Shown in pieces: positions 28,259 to 37,709 of a stretch of DNA of 64,000 nucleotides. The stretch covers positions 2,356,001-2,420,000 of the forward strand of contig NZ_CP139286.1 in assembly GCF_034067285.1 (NCBI RefSeq), given 5' to 3'. The stretch's first letter is position 1. The number at the start of each line of letters is the position of its first letter. The DNA comes from Acinetobacter pittii (GTDB lineage Bacteria; Pseudomonadota; Gammaproteobacteria; Pseudomonadales; Moraxellaceae). The translations under genes were made by a program, and so were the position numbers. The notes beneath the pieces were generated by a model that saw nothing but the letters and a program-made list of their open reading frames with translations, did no database searches and had not been told where the DNA came from.

Positions 28259-29236
28259 TTAATTTACCCCTGCCTGAATAAGGTCATGCATACTAATTAC
28301 ACCAATCACTTTATTTTGGTCATCGACCACCACAAACTGACTAATTTTTTTCAGGTTAAGCTGTTGTAGAGCTTCTACCGCACGTGCTTCTTGAGAAATA
28401 GTTGACGGTTTCTTTGTCATCACTTCAGAAACAGGCAAATTCACATCGAAACCTTGCTGTTTATCAATTAAACGGCGCAAGTCACCATCGGTGAAAATAC
28501 CAAGCAAATGGTCTTGGTCATCTACAATCGTGGTCAAGCCTAAACGTTTATTAGAGATTTCATAAAGCACTTGATTCATTGGCGTGTCTGGTGAAACTTT
28601 TGGCAGCTCATCGCCTGTATGCATGAGGTGTTTCACATGTAAAAGTAAGCGTTTACCCAACGCACCTGCTGGATGCGAGCGAGCAAAATCATCTGCAGTA
28701 AAACCACGTGCTTCTAGTAAAGCGACAGCCAGTGCATCACCCAAAACTAAAGTTGCTGTCGTACTCGAGGTAGGTGCCAAACCTAATGGACATGCCTCGT
28801 CAGACTCGCCTAAAGTTAAAGCAATGTCGGCATTTTGCGGCATTGGGCCTTTATCATCACGGCTAATGGTAATAAGCGGCACGCCAAGATGTTTGATTAA
28901 AGGCATCAACATCATGATTTCATCACTTTTTCCAGAATTGGAAATCGCAATTAAAACATCACCACGAACCAGCATTCCCAAATCGCCATGCCCAGCTTCG
29001 CCCGGATGCATAAAGAAAGAAGGTGTACCAGTTGAGGCGAAAGTTGCAGCCATTTTACGGCCAATATGCCCTGACTTACCCATGCCAGTAATCACAACAC
29101 GACCTTTACACTGTAACAATATTTCACAAGCTCGATTAAAACTGTCACCAATTTGTGTTGCTAACACGTCTAAGGCTTGTTGCTCAATACGCAATGTTGC
29201 TAATGCGCTGCTTTGGAAATCTGTAGGATTGGGCAT
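28259..29236 (-). CDS. kdsD: arabinose-5-phosphate isomerase KdsD
   Basis: The product has about 325 residues. The SIS domain has VVITGMGKSGHIGRKMAAT near 47 and ISNSGKSDEIMML near 100. Two CBS domains follow at about 205-325 (VMTKKPSTISQEARAVEAL). It converts ribulose-5-phosphate to arabinose-5-phosphate, the first committed step of Kdo synthesis. I chose ATG 29236 (MPNPTDF); a TTG at 29251 would add five residues and cannot be excluded. It heads the Kdo/Lpt block and diverges from cysS. Confidence 0.95.
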   Translation of the reverse strand: MPNPTDFQSSALATLRIEQQALDVLATQIGDSFNRACEILLQCKGRVVITGMGKSGHIGRKMAATFASTGTPSFFMHPGEAGHGDLGMLVRGDVLIAISNSGKSDEIMMLMPLIKHLGVPLITISRDDKGPMPQNADIALTLGESDEACPLGLAPTSSTTATLVLGDALAVALLEARGFTADDFARSHPAGALGKRLLLHVKHLMHTGDELPKVSPDTPMNQVLYEISNKRLGLTTIVDDQDHLLGIFTDGDLRRLIDKQQGFDVNLPVSEVMTKKPSTISQEARAVEALQQLNLKKISQFVVVDDQNKVIGVISMHDLIQAGVN

Positions 29237-29386
29237 ACGAGTTTGACTCAAAATAATTGATCTGATCTCTTGTGAAGATCGGTGATTTTAATCAAAAGAT
29301 TTGGGGGCATTCTAACATAACTCAATCACCTACACGTTTTTAAATGTATAAGATTTCACAAGCTTATAAAATTCTTGCATAAAACT

Positions 29387-29414
29387 TTGTGAAAAATGAT
29401 GCATCAGTTATGAT
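29387..29414 (+). promoter_or_regulatory. candidate cysS promoter
   Basis: TTGTGA (29387-29392) and TATGAT (29409-29414) are spaced by 16 bases, about 36 bases before the cysS ATG. The -10 box is good and the -35 box moderate. Confidence 0.45.
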
Positions 29415-29449
29415 GTAACACTGTTTTTGTTGAGTGTTTGAAAACCCTT

Positions 29450-30871
29450 ATGCAACCGTTTGTTTTATATAACTCTGAGCAACGAAAAAAAGTTGAATTT
29501 GTACCTCGCAAAGAAGGTCACATCGATATGTACGTCTGCGGTATGACCGTTTACGACTACTGTCATATCGGGCATGCTCGAGTTATGGTTGCATTTGACT
29601 ACATTATTCGTTTCTTACGTAGTCAAGGCTGGAAAGTTCGCTATATTCGCAACATTACCGACATTGACGACAAAATCATTAAACGTGCGAATGAGAATGG
29701 TGAAACAATCCAACAACTCACCACTCGTTTTATCGATGCAATGAATGAAGATGCAGCGAACTTAGGCTGTTTGGCACCAGATGAAGCACCTAAAGCGACT
29801 GAATATATCGATCAGATGCAAAATATGATTGGCAATCTGGTCAACAAAGGCTCTGCTTACCCTGCTTCAAACGGCGATGTTTATTTTGAAGTGACCAAAT
29901 TTGAAAAATATGGTCGCCTCTCTGGCCGTAAGCTTGATGATATGCAAGCTGGCGCAAGTGAGCGTGTTGATGTAGAAGTTGAAAAGAAACATCCTTTTGA
30001 CTTTGTACTTTGGAAACATGCAAAAGAAAATGAACCGTCTTGGGCATCCCCTTGGGGTAATGGCCGTCCGGGTTGGCACATTGAATGTTCTGCAATGTCG
30101 ACTTGCTGCTTAGGCAATCACTTTGACATTCATGGTGGCGGTTCAGATTTAATGTTCCCACACCATGAAAATGAAATTGCGCAAAGTGAAGCTTCGACTG
30201 GTGAGCAATATGTAAACTACTGGATGCATGTTGGTTTCATTAACGTTGATGGTGAAAAGATGTCTAAATCTTTAGGCAACTTCTTTACGATTCGCGACGT
30301 GATGGAGAAATTCCACCCTGAAGTGATCCGCTACTTTATTGTGTCTTCACACTATCGTAGTCCAGTGAACTTCTCTGATGTGGCACTCAAAGAAGCAAAA
30401 ACTTCTTTAACTCGTTTCTACCATTCATTTAAAGCTTACCAACAAGTTTACGGTCAAACGACAACTGAATCGCTTGATCAAAGCTTTATTGAACGCTTTA
30501 ACAATGCGATGTGTGACGATTTCAATACTGCTGAAGCAATGGCGGTATTGTTTGAACTGAACAAAGAATTGAACCGTGCTGTAAAAGAAGAGCAAGCCGA
30601 CCAAGCGACTATTCTTTATTCGACATTACGTCACCTCACCAACATTTTAGGTTTGGTACAATACAATGTAGATGATTTCTTAAAATCAGATATTGGACAA
30701 GAAGCGCTTGCTTTGTCTGATGCTGAAATTGAAGACTTTATTCAACAACGTGTGGATGCTAAAAAAGCAAAAGACTTTGCTAAAGCAGATGGTATTCGCC
30801 AGTCTTTGCTCGACCAAGGTGTTGTGCTTGAAGATACTCGTCAAGGTACAGTTTGGCGTCGTGCTGATTAA
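29450..30871 (+). CDS. cysS: cysteinyl-tRNA synthetase
   Basis: The product has 473 residues, the normal size. The class I HIGH motif is in [13 protein letters not shown] near residue 37 and KMSKS in [13 protein letters not shown] near 270. Zinc ligands are Cys in [10 protein letters not shown] and the cluster [10 protein letters not shown] with [10 protein letters not shown]. It charges tRNA-Cys. ATG 29450 is the start; the frame from TTG 29438 only adds four residues. It is followed by tRNA-Gly with its own promoter. Confidence 0.98.
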   Translation: MQPFVLYNSEQRKKVEFVPRKEGHIDMYVCGMTVYDYCHIGHARVMVAFDYIIRFLRSQGWKVRYIRNITDIDDKIIKRANENGETIQQLTTRFIDAMNEDAANLGCLAPDEAPKATEYIDQMQNMIGNLVNKGSAYPASNGDVYFEVTKFEKYGRLSGRKLDDMQAGASERVDVEVEKKHPFDFVLWKHAKENEPSWASPWGNGRPGWHIECSAMSTCCLGNHFDIHGGGSDLMFPHHENEIAQSEASTGEQYVNYWMHVGFINVDGEKMSKSLGNFFTIRDVMEKFHPEVIRYFIVSSHYRSPVNFSDVALKEAKTSLTRFYHSFKAYQQVYGQTTTESLDQSFIERFNNAMCDDFNTAEAMAVLFELNKELNRAVKEEQADQATILYSTLRHLTNILGLVQYNVDDFLKSDIGQEALALSDAEIEDFIQQRVDAKKAKDFAKADGIRQSLLDQGVVLEDTRQGTVWRRAD

Positions 30872-30895
30872 ATGTTCAATTAAATCACAAGAGTG

Positions 30896-30923
30896 TTGAC
30901 ACTTTAGTGAAACACTCTATAAT
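30896..30923 (+). promoter_or_regulatory. promoter of tRNA-Gly
   Basis: TTGACA (30896-30901), 16 bases, TATAAT (30918-30923): consensus sigma-70 boxes ending 11 bases before the first base of the mature tRNA. Confidence 0.85.
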
Positions 30924-30934
30924 GTGCTCACATT

Positions 30935-31010
<76 letters not shown>

Positions 31011-31033
31011 AGATTTTATGTATTAAAATCAAT

Positions 31034-31072
31034 AGGCTGCATAATTTTAACGAGTTATGTGGCCTGTTTTTT
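31034..31072 (+). terminator. terminator after tRNA-Gly
   Basis: AGGCTGCATAA pairs imperfectly with TTATGTGGCCT, followed by a T-rich tract. It would end the tRNA transcript before the integrase. Confidence 0.55.
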
Positions 31073-31144
31073 ATTGTCGATCGGTCAGCTTTGACTACTC
31101 AAAATAGTCAAAATTCGCATTAAAAAACGCTTTATATTTCCGTT

Positions 31145-31206
31145 GCGACACCAAAAAAGTAGATGTCTTTTAGGCATTCACGAATTTTGGTGTCGCGGCG
31201 ACACCA
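31145..31206. repeat. three copies of GCGACACCA in front of the integrase
   Basis: GCGACACCA occurs at 31145-31153 and 31198-31206, and its inverse TGGTGTCGC at 31188-31196. The last two form a palindrome centred on one G. They are also embedded in a direct repeat (CACGAATTTTGG / CACGAAATTTGG). The block ends just before the integrase ribosome binding site. It could be arm-type sites for the integrase or excisionase, or an operator for integrase expression. Confidence 0.55.
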
Positions 31207-31225
31207 CGAAATTTGGAGTGTTATT

Positions 31226-32239
31226 ATGCAAAAGCCGGTTAAGCGCGGGGACGCGTGGCGGATCACTGTTCGTTACTTAGGAAAACGTTACACAGCTACT
31301 CGAGATACTGCGAGTGAGTGTGAACAATGGGCCGCAAAAAAATTATTAGAATTACAATCTCAACAGGCTAACCCTGAGCCTGAAAAAATCCATATCTCCT
31401 TCTATGCCCTTTTTGAACAGTACTATCAAGAAGAAGGCAGAAAAATGAAGAGTGCCCGCTTAATTGTTCAAATGCTTAAATGCCTAAAGAAAAATTGGGG
31501 GAAATTAGCAGATGAATCAATTCATGACCTATCACCAGCACTTGTTAAACAATGGCGTGATAAACGTTTAAAGCAAGTTAAAGGTGCAACAGTCATTCGA
31601 GAAATGGCTATGTATAGTTCAGTTTTTGACTTTGCTCGGAAAGAACTATTTATAACTAAAGAAAATCCATTCAAAGAAATATCAAAACCTACTGCTCCTC
31701 CTCCACGTAATCAAAGGATTTATCAGAACCATATAGATGCTGTTTTAGCTGGGCTCGATTATGAATGGGGAAAAGTGCCTGTTCAGCCAAGACACCGAGT
31801 TGCCTGGTCATTTCTATTTGCGCTTGAAACTGCAATGCGCAAAGGTGAAATACTCAGTGTAGAGAAATCATTAATCTTTCCTGATTTCATTCGCTTATTA
31901 GATACTAAGAATGGTACTTCTCGTGATGTGCCATTAACTTCCAAGGCAAAAGAGTTGCTTTCTTGGTTGCCTGACGATCCTAACGATGACCGCATGATTC
32001 CTCTTACCTCAAATGCATTTAGATTAATATGGCAACGTAACTTACGGAGAGTTGGCTTAGATGGTGTTATTACATTCCACGACTCACGCCATGAAGCTAT
32101 CACCCGTTTTGTTCATGACTACCGTTTACCAGTAGAGATCCTAGCGAAAATTACTGGCCATAAAACGATTAGTGTTTTAGTGAATACTTATTACAATCCC
32201 ACAGCTTCGGAAATTGCCAAAATGCTGACAGCTGCTTAG
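31226..32239 (+). CDS. int: phage tyrosine integrase
   Basis: A site-specific recombinase of 337 residues. The N-terminal part is an arm-binding beta domain (KRGDAWRITVRYLGKRYTAT) and core-binding helices. Catalytic residues are the Arg in ALETAMRKGEIL near 200, His and Arg in FHDSRHEAITRF near 285, His in ITGHKTISVLV near 312 and the nucleophilic Tyr in NTYYNPT near 323. I choose ATG 31226, which has GGAG seven bases upstream; the frame from 31163 runs through the repeat block. It lies about 215 bases from the tRNA-Gly 3' end, pointing away from it, the usual arrangement for integration at a tRNA. Confidence 0.95.
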   Translation: MQKPVKRGDAWRITVRYLGKRYTATRDTASECEQWAAKKLLELQSQQANPEPEKIHISFYALFEQYYQEEGRKMKSARLIVQMLKCLKKNWGKLADESIHDLSPALVKQWRDKRLKQVKGATVIREMAMYSSVFDFARKELFITKENPFKEISKPTAPPPRNQRIYQNHIDAVLAGLDYEWGKVPVQPRHRVAWSFLFALETAMRKGEILSVEKSLIFPDFIRLLDTKNGTSRDVPLTSKAKELLSWLPDDPNDDRMIPLTSNAFRLIWQRNLRRVGLDGVITFHDSRHEAITRFVHDYRLPVEILAKITGHKTISVLVNTYYNPTASEIAKMLTAA

Positions 32240-32353
32240 AATACTTGCCAGAATGAGGCATTTTCCATGTCTCATTCTTAAACTGATAGATAGTTTTAGT
32301 TGTCAAAACTTAATAACTAGAACAGAAATTTTATACATAATTAATGATAGAAA

Positions 32354-33082
32354 ATGTTTAAAGATATTTTAAGAAGATTTGCCTTTTTATTTGTATTTTT
32401 GCCAGCTTTGCCTGCAATATGGTATGGATGTCAATATGCTTTTTATTTAGGGCAAACAGAAGCAATTGGAGCCTCACTTGCAGAGGCAGGCTTAAGCAAT
32501 TATGAAGTTACATTTTTCGGTTCTCTAACATTTACAGAGATTTTATTTGAAGCTTTTGATAAACTTAAAGTGGCCATATATAAATTATTATTAATTTTTA
32601 TTAGAGTCATATCTTTTCTAATCTTAATGTTTATTTCATTATGGCTTGGTTATCATCCTTCTCGCCGGCATGAAATTAAAAGTTTTATTTATTTAAAATA
32701 CTATAATTTAAAGTTTTATTACACTTATAATTATAAAACACCAAAGCCGATTAAGCTTTTAGAGTATTACTACTTTACTATTTTTGTTATTTTCCTACTT
32801 TCCATGGGTTTTGCTTTTATACACAATGCATATAAAAAAGGCGAAAAAAATATTAAAGAAAACTTATACCTGATTTATGCAAAGAAAGACTATTCATTCT
32901 CAGGAACTGTTACTGAAGGAGATAAAAAATATAAAGTATATAAAATAGTTTGTGGTAATTACAAATGTATTGGTTTAGATATTGATAACAATAGGAATAC
33001 TACCTTCCTTCCAGAACAATACAAACAAAACTTTGATTATCAAAAATTTATAGAGAAATTTAAGGAAAAGAAGAATTCTTAG
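32354..33082 (+). CDS. membrane protein of unknown function (accessory gene, first of pair)
   Basis: The product has 242 residues and three predicted membrane helices near 8-30 (FLFVFLPALPAIWYG), 76-98 (LLLIFIRVISFLILMFISLW) and 138-158 (FTIFVIFLLSMGFAF). A soluble C-terminal domain of about 80 residues follows (YSFSGTVTEGDKKYKVYKIV). No family is recognised. It is markedly AT-rich compared with the host genes. A 29-base gap separates it from the next gene in the same direction, so the two probably form one unit. Its position just inside the integrase is typical for cargo such as superinfection exclusion or defence genes. Confidence 0.55.
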   Translation: MFKDILRRFAFLFVFLPALPAIWYGCQYAFYLGQTEAIGASLAEAGLSNYEVTFFGSLTFTEILFEAFDKLKVAIYKLLLIFIRVISFLILMFISLWLGYHPSRRHEIKSFIYLKYYNLKFYYTYNYKTPKPIKLLEYYYFTIFVIFLLSMGFAFIHNAYKKGEKNIKENLYLIYAKKDYSFSGTVTEGDKKYKVYKIVCGNYKCIGLDIDNNRNTTFLPEQYKQNFDYQKFIEKFKEKKNS

Positions 33083-33111
33083 TGGAAGAAAATTCTTTAA
33101 AAGGTGAATAG

Positions 33112-34194
33112 GTGAATAACTCTAAAAGCGATATTAATAAATTTAGCAATCAAATTACTGAGAGCGTATATGCCCCAGAACTACCAAGTATAGCAGATAT
33201 TCCTCTAAAATTTATCGATCTAGATCAACTTGATGAAATTGATTTATCTAGAAATCATATTGTACCTGCAATTTTCCATACTATTAATGAAACATTAGCA
33301 AATAGTGAAAACTTAATATCTTTCCTCAATAGCAATATAAAAAGTAAAAAATGGTTTATTGCTAGTGATTATGCTTTAGGAAATCCTGAAAAGAAGAGTG
33401 AATTTATTACTTTTACATTAATTCCACAAAATTTTCCAATCAACTCATTAATGTCTGGAATAAACAAACTACAATATAGTGATATTAAAAAAACTAAATT
33501 TATTAATCCTGCTTTTTTAAAATTTATTAATTCTGGACTATTTTTCCATATTAGTATACAGCTTCCAAAAGAAAAAGATAATCTTATCCCTAATATAAGA
33601 CACCATTTTCAGATTCTCCTAAAAAGTCTAGGCATGAGTTCTAACTCTGAAATAATAAAAAGTCAGGTAAAATTTTTTCAAGAAAAACTTTTTCGAGCAA
33701 ATAAAAATGAGTTACTACTGATAATCGAAATTATTTCCTGTGTAATTTCTTCAATTAACTTACAGCTCTTCAAGTCAATACCAGATCTCCAAGATATTTG
33801 TTGGTTCTCCGACCGAGACAATATTCTTACAACTCTAGGTCAAAAATCTAAAGAAAAACTTTCTCCTATGATTTTCCATATAGTTGATATTAGAAGTAAA
33901 TATCTATTCCAAGCAGTTAAATTACCCTTCTCCAAAAACTACAAAGTTCAACTATCTTTTGGAAAACCAGAATTTCATGGAAAAATGTGGTATGACCCTC
34001 TTATAAGAATTCCTGACTATATTGCAGGCACGCTAGCTGATAATGATCAAAAAAATATGACTGTAACAAAAGAGAAGTTTTCTGCTGTTATTAGAGAGGC
34101 TATTTCAGATTCAAAGTATCATTTTATTTTCAAGTTATCTTTACAACAAAACACCGCTACTGCAATAGAAACTCAATACAAAAAAGTCGAATAA
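33112..34194 (+). CDS. unknown soluble protein (accessory gene, second of pair)
   Basis: The product has 360 residues, a GTG start and AAGGTG five bases upstream. There is no signal peptide or clear membrane helix. The segment SDRDNILTTLG and the C-terminal MWYDPLIRIPDYIAGTLAD faintly recall DUF3800-type RNase H-fold proteins, where an aspartate-containing motif of this form ends the domain; this is a suggestion only. Composition is very AT-rich. It lies between the membrane-protein gene and the SRAP gene. The pair could be a phage exclusion or defence system, but nothing proves it. Confidence 0.5.
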   Translation: MNNSKSDINKFSNQITESVYAPELPSIADIPLKFIDLDQLDEIDLSRNHIVPAIFHTINETLANSENLISFLNSNIKSKKWFIASDYALGNPEKKSEFITFTLIPQNFPINSLMSGINKLQYSDIKKTKFINPAFLKFINSGLFFHISIQLPKEKDNLIPNIRHHFQILLKSLGMSSNSEIIKSQVKFFQEKLFRANKNELLLIIEIISCVISSINLQLFKSIPDLQDICWFSDRDNILTTLGQKSKEKLSPMIFHIVDIRSKYLFQAVKLPFSKNYKVQLSFGKPEFHGKMWYDPLIRIPDYIAGTLADNDQKNMTVTKEKFSAVIREAISDSKYHFIFKLSLQQNTATAIETQYKKVE

Positions 34195-34233
34195 ATTTTA
34201 ACCTATTATTAAATACTAATTTTGAGGTTACTT

Positions 34234-34863
34234 ATGTGCGCAAACTATGAACCTATATTAAAAGACCGAGTACATCTACTAGATCTATTCGAACAAACGT
34301 TCGACTATAAGACCGATATTTATCCTGGTTACGACTGCCCTCTTATATTTTCTAAAGATGGCCATATAGAATGGCGGCAAGTTAAGTTTGGTATGATTCC
34401 ACCTTGGAACCATGATTTAAAGTTCTCAAAGTATACATATAACGCTAGAACTGAGACAGTTGATAAAAAGCCGAGCTTCCGACATGCATGGGCTAAAAGC
34501 CAATTCGCGCTAATACCTGTAGAAAAAATTTATGAGCCTAGGTATGTGAATGGTAAAGCAGAAAGATGGGGAATTTATCGAGAGGATGGCTTACCTTTTA
34601 CAGTAGCTGCTATTTATGATTCGACTGTGATTGATGGGCAGCAAGTAAGATCTATGTCGATGCTGACTATTAATGCAGATAACCACCCCTTCATGAGCCA
34701 GTTCCATAAACCTGAAGATGAGAAACGATCGATTATTGTTATCCCTGAAGAATTCCGAGAAGACTGGCTCAATTGCAAAAAGGATGATGCAAAGCAGTTT
34801 TTCTTTGAAATGCCGATCGGTGAATTTACTGCTGAATACTTTCCTAAACAAAAATTATTTTAA
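34234..34863 (+). CDS. SRAP domain protein (HMCES/YedK-like abasic-site protein)
   Basis: The product has 209 residues. SRAP proteins use Cys2, exposed after Met removal, to form a thiazolidine crosslink with abasic sites in single-stranded DNA. MCANYEP begins the protein when ATG 34234 is used, which also has GAGG seven bases upstream; the frame from 34222 would bury the cysteine. Other conserved points are the Asn/Arg segment YNARTETVDKKPSFRHAW, Glu in LIPVEKIYEPRY and His in FHKPEDEKRSIIVIP. The gene lies in the prophage accessory region shortly before umuDC, so this phage carries two DNA-damage tolerance functions. Confidence 0.88.
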   Translation: MCANYEPILKDRVHLLDLFEQTFDYKTDIYPGYDCPLIFSKDGHIEWRQVKFGMIPPWNHDLKFSKYTYNARTETVDKKPSFRHAWAKSQFALIPVEKIYEPRYVNGKAERWGIYREDGLPFTVAAIYDSTVIDGQQVRSMSMLTINADNHPFMSQFHKPEDEKRSIIVIPEEFREDWLNCKKDDAKQFFFEMPIGEFTAEYFPKQKLF

Positions 34864-34880
34864 GACTCTCTATAATATTT

Positions 34881-34914
34881 GAAATAATAACTGTTTTTAG
34901 ACAGTTATTATTTC
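34881..34914. terminator. bidirectional terminator
   Basis: GAAATAATAACTGT and ACAGTTATTATTTC make a perfect 14-bp stem with a 6-base loop between the convergent SRAP and membrane-protein genes. Confidence 0.75.
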
Positions 34915-34923
34915 ATAAAGTTT

Positions 34924-35334
34924 TTAGTTATCACTGTCGAAAAATTGCTGAATAGCGATACTAATTAATGTAAAAATAGTTGTTACTCCGAGCAATCCAT
35001 ACCAGCGTCCGAACCAGCGTTGTTCTTGATCAAACCTAAATTCTCTCGTTGTTAAACCAGCCCAATCAAGCCAGCCATAAGTTTCGGTTTTATAAGAATA
35101 AAACTCTAAAAGTGGATAAAAACAGAAGCTCAGTAAAATACCAAAAATCAGGTAAAACCAAAATTTTGGATATCCAAAATCATCATAAAATCTGTATGAA
35201 AAGTAACAACCAACCGACCAGATCACTAATAAAAGTAAAGTGTGAAAGGCCGTTTTTAAATCAAAACCAAATTTTAGACTAAAATAAAAAATTATTGCTG
35301 CTGATATGATTAATAAATATGAAAAAATTCTCAT
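34924..35334 (-). CDS. membrane protein of unknown function
   Basis: The product has 136 residues with about four hydrophobic helices: IFSYLLIISAAIIFYFSL, FHTLLLLVIWSVGCYFSY, KFWFYLIFGILLSFCFYPLL and YGLLGVTTIFTLISIAI. A short polar loop (DQEQRWFGRWYG) precedes the last. It reads against its neighbours. No family is recognised; it may be an immunity or exclusion gene expressed from the lysogen. Confidence 0.5.
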   Translation of the reverse strand: MRIFSYLLIISAAIIFYFSLKFGFDLKTAFHTLLLLVIWSVGCYFSYRFYDDFGYPKFWFYLIFGILLSFCFYPLLEFYSYKTETYGWLDWAGLTTREFRFDQEQRWFGRWYGLLGVTTIFTLISIAIQQFFDSDN

Positions 35335-35913
35335 TAATATTATTTCCTAAAGGGAATTTAAACAGTTCAAATCAATACTAGAAATTTTTTTATAATGATA
35401 AAACACCCTATTTGTAATCAAATATTTCAAGAAAATTATCATTTTAAAAACATTATCGGTCTCTATAGAAAAAGAATAATCTGTCTAAAGTTATAATAAT
35501 TATTATCAGTTATAAAATAAAATTGATTATATATATGATTATAAAATAAAATTTTATTGTAAATAAAACACAACAAAAACAATTAGTTAAAAATAAAATC
35601 TAAATTATTTATTATTTACTTTTATTAATTTTTTGAGTATCAATCGTTAAAATATCAAGTATATTTTAAGAAAAAATTATTAATAAAAAATGTATTATAT
35701 ACCGCATATTAGAAATAGTTTCTTTTAAAATAATTTTTTAAGTGATACAAAAGCAAAATCTTTATTAATTCTATATGTTCATTTTATGACCAATGGTGGG
35801 GTTAAGCACGTCAGTTTGTGACTTCTTCTTGTTTATACACAATTTTTTTAATTTGAATTTTAAGCAAGCTCTAGCATATCATCTTGATTATGTAACGAAA
35901 TCAAGGAGTAACT
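35335..35913. other. AT-rich intergenic region upstream of umuD
   Basis: About 580 bases with very high AT content and no convincing gene. Its right end holds the umuD control region (candidate SOS operator at 35884-35904). The left end must carry the promoter of the leftward membrane-protein gene. Confidence 0.5.
35884..35904 (+). promoter_or_regulatory. candidate SOS operator of umuDC
   Basis: A dyad of the form TTGA-N2-ATGTAAC-N4-TCAA, with arms CTTGATT and AATCAAG, lies immediately before the umuD ribosome binding site (GGAG) and ATG. As I recall, the DNA-damage operator bound by UmuDAb/DdrR in Acinetobacter has the same TTGA...ATGTAAC...TCAA frame. Acinetobacter lacks LexA, so this would be the SOS switch for this pair. 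Confidence 0.6.
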
Positions 35914-36414
35914 ATGAGCACTATCGAACCTTTTATTATTGAAATTAAGCCACACCTTAAGCTTGGCAATGCTTTGAGTGATGTGGCTTCCATAAAACTA
36001 GTTACTCCTTCTACCCATTTATCAATACCATTTGCGATTGAAAAGGTATCTGCTGGCTTTCCTTCGCCAGCTCAAGATTACGTTGATCGATCCCTCGATA
36101 TGAATGAGCACTTAATCAAAAATGAGACGGCAACATTTATTGTCAAAGTAGCCTCTCTATCAATGCTAAATGCTGGAATTGATATTGACGACGAGCTAAT
36201 TGTTGATAGAAGTCTTGATGCTAAACACAACGATATTGTTGTCGCTCTTATTGATAATGATTTCACGGTTAAACGTTTAATGATTGATGGAGATGAACAT
36301 TGGCTTAAAGCCGAAAATCCTGAGTATGAAGATATACATCTCAAAGACGGACAAGAATTAATAATTTGGGGTGTTGTAACTTACATTCTAAAAAATACAA
36401 GAAAAAGATCATGA
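35914..36414 (+). CDS. umuD: UmuD-like S24 autoprotease (DNA polymerase V subunit)
   Basis: The product has 166 residues. The self-cleavage site is Ala47-Gly48 in [13 protein letters not shown], matching the UmuD site. The catalytic dyad is Ser83 ([10 protein letters not shown]) and Lys120 (FTVKRLM), spaced 37 residues apart as in E. coli UmuD. After RecA-stimulated cleavage, UmuD' would join UmuC as Pol V. It lacks a helix-turn-helix DNA-binding domain but is slightly longer at the N-terminus (about 20 residues) than E. coli UmuD. It overlaps umuC by four bases (ATGA) and carries a candidate SOS operator just upstream. Confidence 0.9.
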   Translation: MSTIEPFIIEIKPHLKLGNALSDVASIKLVTPSTHLSIPFAIEKVSAGFPSPAQDYVDRSLDMNEHLIKNETATFIVKVASLSMLNAGIDIDDELIVDRSLDAKHNDIVVALIDNDFTVKRLMIDGDEHWLKAENPEYEDIHLKDGQELIIWGVVTYILKNTRKRS

Positions 36415-37709
36415 AACACGAGGAGAAAGTCTTTTTTCTCATAGACGTTAATAATATGTATGTCTCATGTGAGAGAGTCTTTAACCCTAGTTTGAATAAT
36501 AAGAGTACCATCGTGCTCTCGAATAATGACGGCTGTGCAGTAGCCCGTTCAAATGAAGCTAAAGCGCTCGGGATAAAAATGGGTGTCCCGTTATTTCAAA
36601 TCAAAGATGTAGTTCAAAAACACAATGTCACTGTTCTCTCAAGCAATTACGCACTCTATGCAGAAATGTCTAGACGCTTTCATAAGATACTTGGCTCATA
36701 TGTCACAGAGGAAGAAGTTGAAGGTTATTCAATTGATGAGTGTTTTGTAGATTTTACAGCCTATGAGAAGAATTTTGATCTTCAGGTCGTTGGTCAAGAT
36801 ATGCGTGCAAAAATATTGAAGTGGCTAGGATTGCCAGTATGTGTGGGGATTGGAAGAAGCAAAACAGAATCAAAGATAGCTAACCATATAGCTAAAAAGA
36901 ATGCTGGATTTAATGGGGTTTGTGATTTAGTCGGCATGGATCCATGTAATAAAGAATATTACTTCGCGCAGATCGATGTCTCGGAAGTTTGGGGAGTAGG
37001 TCGTAAGCATGCTAAAAAATTGCATTCTATGGGTGTAAAAACTGTATTAGACCTAGCGTGTACAGAAGCACGTGAAATGCAGCGCCAATTTTCAATTGTC
37101 ATGGCACGTACAATTAACGAATTACAAGGCATCTCTTGCATTGAGATTGAAGATACACCGCCATCAAAAAAACAAATTATTAAGTCATGCTCCTTTGGAG
37201 CAAAAGTAACCGAACTAGATGATTTGAAAGAAGCTATAGCAATGCATGCACAAGAAGCATGTAAGCGGTTACGTGATGAAGAATCGTTATGCGGTTGTCT
37301 ACTTGTATTTGTTCAATCAAGTCCATTTGATGAAAGCGCACCATTTTATAATAAATCAATCACAGGGTCGTTCCCTGAACCTACCGATAGCGCTTTAGAT
37401 TTTGTCAAAGCTGCCACGAAGATGGTGAGTCATATTTATAAAGAAGGTATTAAGTATAAAAAGTGTGGAGTGATATTAACGGGACTTGAACCTAAATCGG
37501 GCCACACTTATGACCTGCTCACAGATTTTGAAGCGATAGAAAAGAAAGAACAATTGATGAAAACGCTAGATAGCGTGCATACAAAATTTGGCAAGAAAAA
37601 AATCGGCATTAGTACATGTTATGTACCGGGCCGCAACTGGTCGATGAGTAGAGATAAATTAAGTAGAAATCCATTTAAGTTTGATCAGTTATTGATGATT
37701 TATAAATAA
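36411..37709 (+). CDS. umuC: UmuC Y-family DNA polymerase (Pol V catalytic subunit)
   Basis: The product has 432 residues. The polymerase motifs [17 protein letters not shown] (first metal aspartate), [14 protein letters not shown] and [12 protein letters not shown] (Asp-Glu of the active site) are intact. [20 protein letters not shown] and the helix-hairpin segment [16 protein letters not shown] follow, then the little-finger domain. It does error-prone translesion synthesis past damaged bases. ATG 36411 is chosen because it overlaps the umuD stop; the frame from 36366 runs inside umuD. Confidence 0.95.
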   Translation: MKHEEKVFFLIDVNNMYVSCERVFNPSLNNKSTIVLSNNDGCAVARSNEAKALGIKMGVPLFQIKDVVQKHNVTVLSSNYALYAEMSRRFHKILGSYVTEEEVEGYSIDECFVDFTAYEKNFDLQVVGQDMRAKILKWLGLPVCVGIGRSKTESKIANHIAKKNAGFNGVCDLVGMDPCNKEYYFAQIDVSEVWGVGRKHAKKLHSMGVKTVLDLACTEAREMQRQFSIVMARTINELQGISCIEIEDTPPSKKQIIKSCSFGAKVTELDDLKEAIAMHAQEACKRLRDEESLCGCLLVFVQSSPFDESAPFYNKSITGSFPEPTDSALDFVKAATKMVSHIYKEGIKYKKCGVILTGLEPKSGHTYDLLTDFEAIEKKEQLMKTLDSVHTKFGKKKIGISTCYVPGRNWSMSRDKLSRNPFKFDQLLMIYK

